Source: AP-15 sp963799085
GTDB taxonomy: Bacteria > Pseudomonadota > Alphaproteobacteria > ATCC43930 > CGMCC-115725
Assembly: GCA_963799085.1 (NCBI GenBank)
Contig: CAWCWA010000020.1
Span: 203,010 to 267,009, forward strand
DNA: 64,000 nucleotides
Direction of reading: 5' to 3'
Shown here: positions 63,622 to 64,000 of the stretch, piece after piece
Numbering within the stretch: the first letter of the stretch is position 1
How the letters are laid out: the number at the start of each line of letters is the position of its first letter
Notes under the pieces: model-generated
The model's input: the letters and a program-made list of their open reading frames with translations, nothing else
What the model was told of the DNA's origin: nothing
Databases searched by the model: none
Position numbers and translations under genes: made by a program

Positions 63622-64000
63622 ATGGCTTCGAACGGCAAGGTGGCGCTCGTTACCGGCGGCGGCAGCGGCATCGGCAAGGCTTCGGCCTTGGCATTGGCGC
63701 AGGAGGGGTTTGCGGTCGTCCTCGCCGGGCGGCGGCCCGAACCGCTGCAGGCGGTCGTCGGCGAGATCGAGAACGGGCAGGGCAAGGCGCTCGGCGTCCC
63801 AACCGATGTCGGCGACCCGAAATCGGTGCGCAACCTTTTCGCCAGGACGAGGGAGACCTTCGGCCGGCTCGACGTCCTCTTCAACAACGCCGGCTTTGGC
63901 GCGGCGGCGCCGATCGAGGAACTCGCCTTCGACCGCTGGCAGGCGGTGGTGAATTCGATCCTGACCGGCTCCTTCCTCTGCACCCAGGAAGCCTTCAAGA
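63622..64000 (+). CDS. SDR-family oxidoreductase, 3' end outside the window
   Basis: The first 126 codons of a short-chain dehydrogenase. MASNGKVALVTGGGSGIGKA carries TGxxxGxG, followed by VGEIENGQGKALGVPTDVGD (the Asp of the cofactor site) and RLDVLFNNAGFGAAAPIEEL (NNAG). Unlike the SDR at 3139 it has an ordinary N-terminal cofactor motif. The catalytic Ser-Tyr-Lys lies beyond the window. Preceded by GGGAGACC as a weak ribosome site. Confidence 0.9.
   Translation, partial: MASNGKVALVTGGGSGIGKASALALAQEGFAVVLAGRRPEPLQAVVGEIENGQGKALGVPTDVGDPKSVRNLFARTRETFGRLDVLFNNAGFGAAAPIEELAFDRWQAVVNSILTGSFLCTQEAFK

Noticed and set aside
1..64000. CRISPR arrays, rRNA operons, transposases, integrases and prophage genes
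   Set aside because: I looked for regularly spaced direct repeats, conserved rRNA blocks and transposase or integrase motifs and found none.

Overview
The window is GC-rich chromosomal DNA from an alphaproteobacterium, most likely Rhodospirillales-like. The order-level call is an inference from gene content and order. Three things support the class: rnpB directly upstream of the mraZ-to-ftsZ division/cell-wall (dcw) cluster, the trpD-trpC-moaC-moeA-lexA run, and the rpsB-to-lpxB run. A perfect alphaproteobacterial LexA box (GTTC-N7-GTTC) lies in front of lexA, and FtsZ ends in the alphaproteobacterial type of C-terminal peptide.

Layout. 1-6370: accessory metabolism (aldo/keto reductase, flavin monooxygenase, two related small lipoproteins, an SDR, an NHL beta-propeller protein, an EamA exporter). 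6484-8580: a secreted beta-helix protein, RNase P RNA and a small ribbon-helix-helix (RHH) regulator with a tandem palindromic operator. 8909-28176: mraZ, rsmH, ftsL, ftsI, murE, murF, mraY, ftsW, murG, murC, murB, ddl, ftsQ, ftsA, ftsZ, lpxC, bamD. Most of these genes overlap by a few bases. murD, normally between mraY and ftsW, is absent. 28327-31389: an NEW3-domain protein with an ABC ATPase and permease. 31435-34761: VOC, MFS and amidohydrolase genes. 35122-39479: gltX, gltA and an amidase. 39482-54612 (minus strand): rpsB, tsf, pyrH, frr, uppS, cdsA, dxr, rseP, bamA, skp, lpxD, fabZ, lpxA, lpxI, lpxB, then a glyoxalase. 54787-60267 (minus): a flavin monooxygenase, then lexA, moeA, moaC, trpC and trpD. 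60362-64000: an acyl-CoA dehydrogenase, a BNR-repeat protein, a 1-kb repeat-rich intergenic region and the start of an SDR.

The core genes form one envelope programme: peptidoglycan precursor synthesis (mur, mraY, ddl), divisome (fts), lipid A (lpx, fabZ) and outer-membrane protein assembly (bamA, bamD, skp, rseP), together with translation (rpsB, tsf, frr, gltX) and isoprenoid, phospholipid and UMP supply (dxr, uppS, cdsA, pyrH).

Quality caveat: at least 12 genes, many of them normally essential, are broken by single-base indels, mostly one extra base in a short homopolymer and densest at 39.9-42.7 kb. Reading through the shifts restores a family-typical protein in nearly every case. I therefore treat them as probable sequencing or assembly errors and give full restored spans. 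The same errors create misleading giant ORFs, such as BamA-Skp-LpxD-FabZ and UppS-CdsA.
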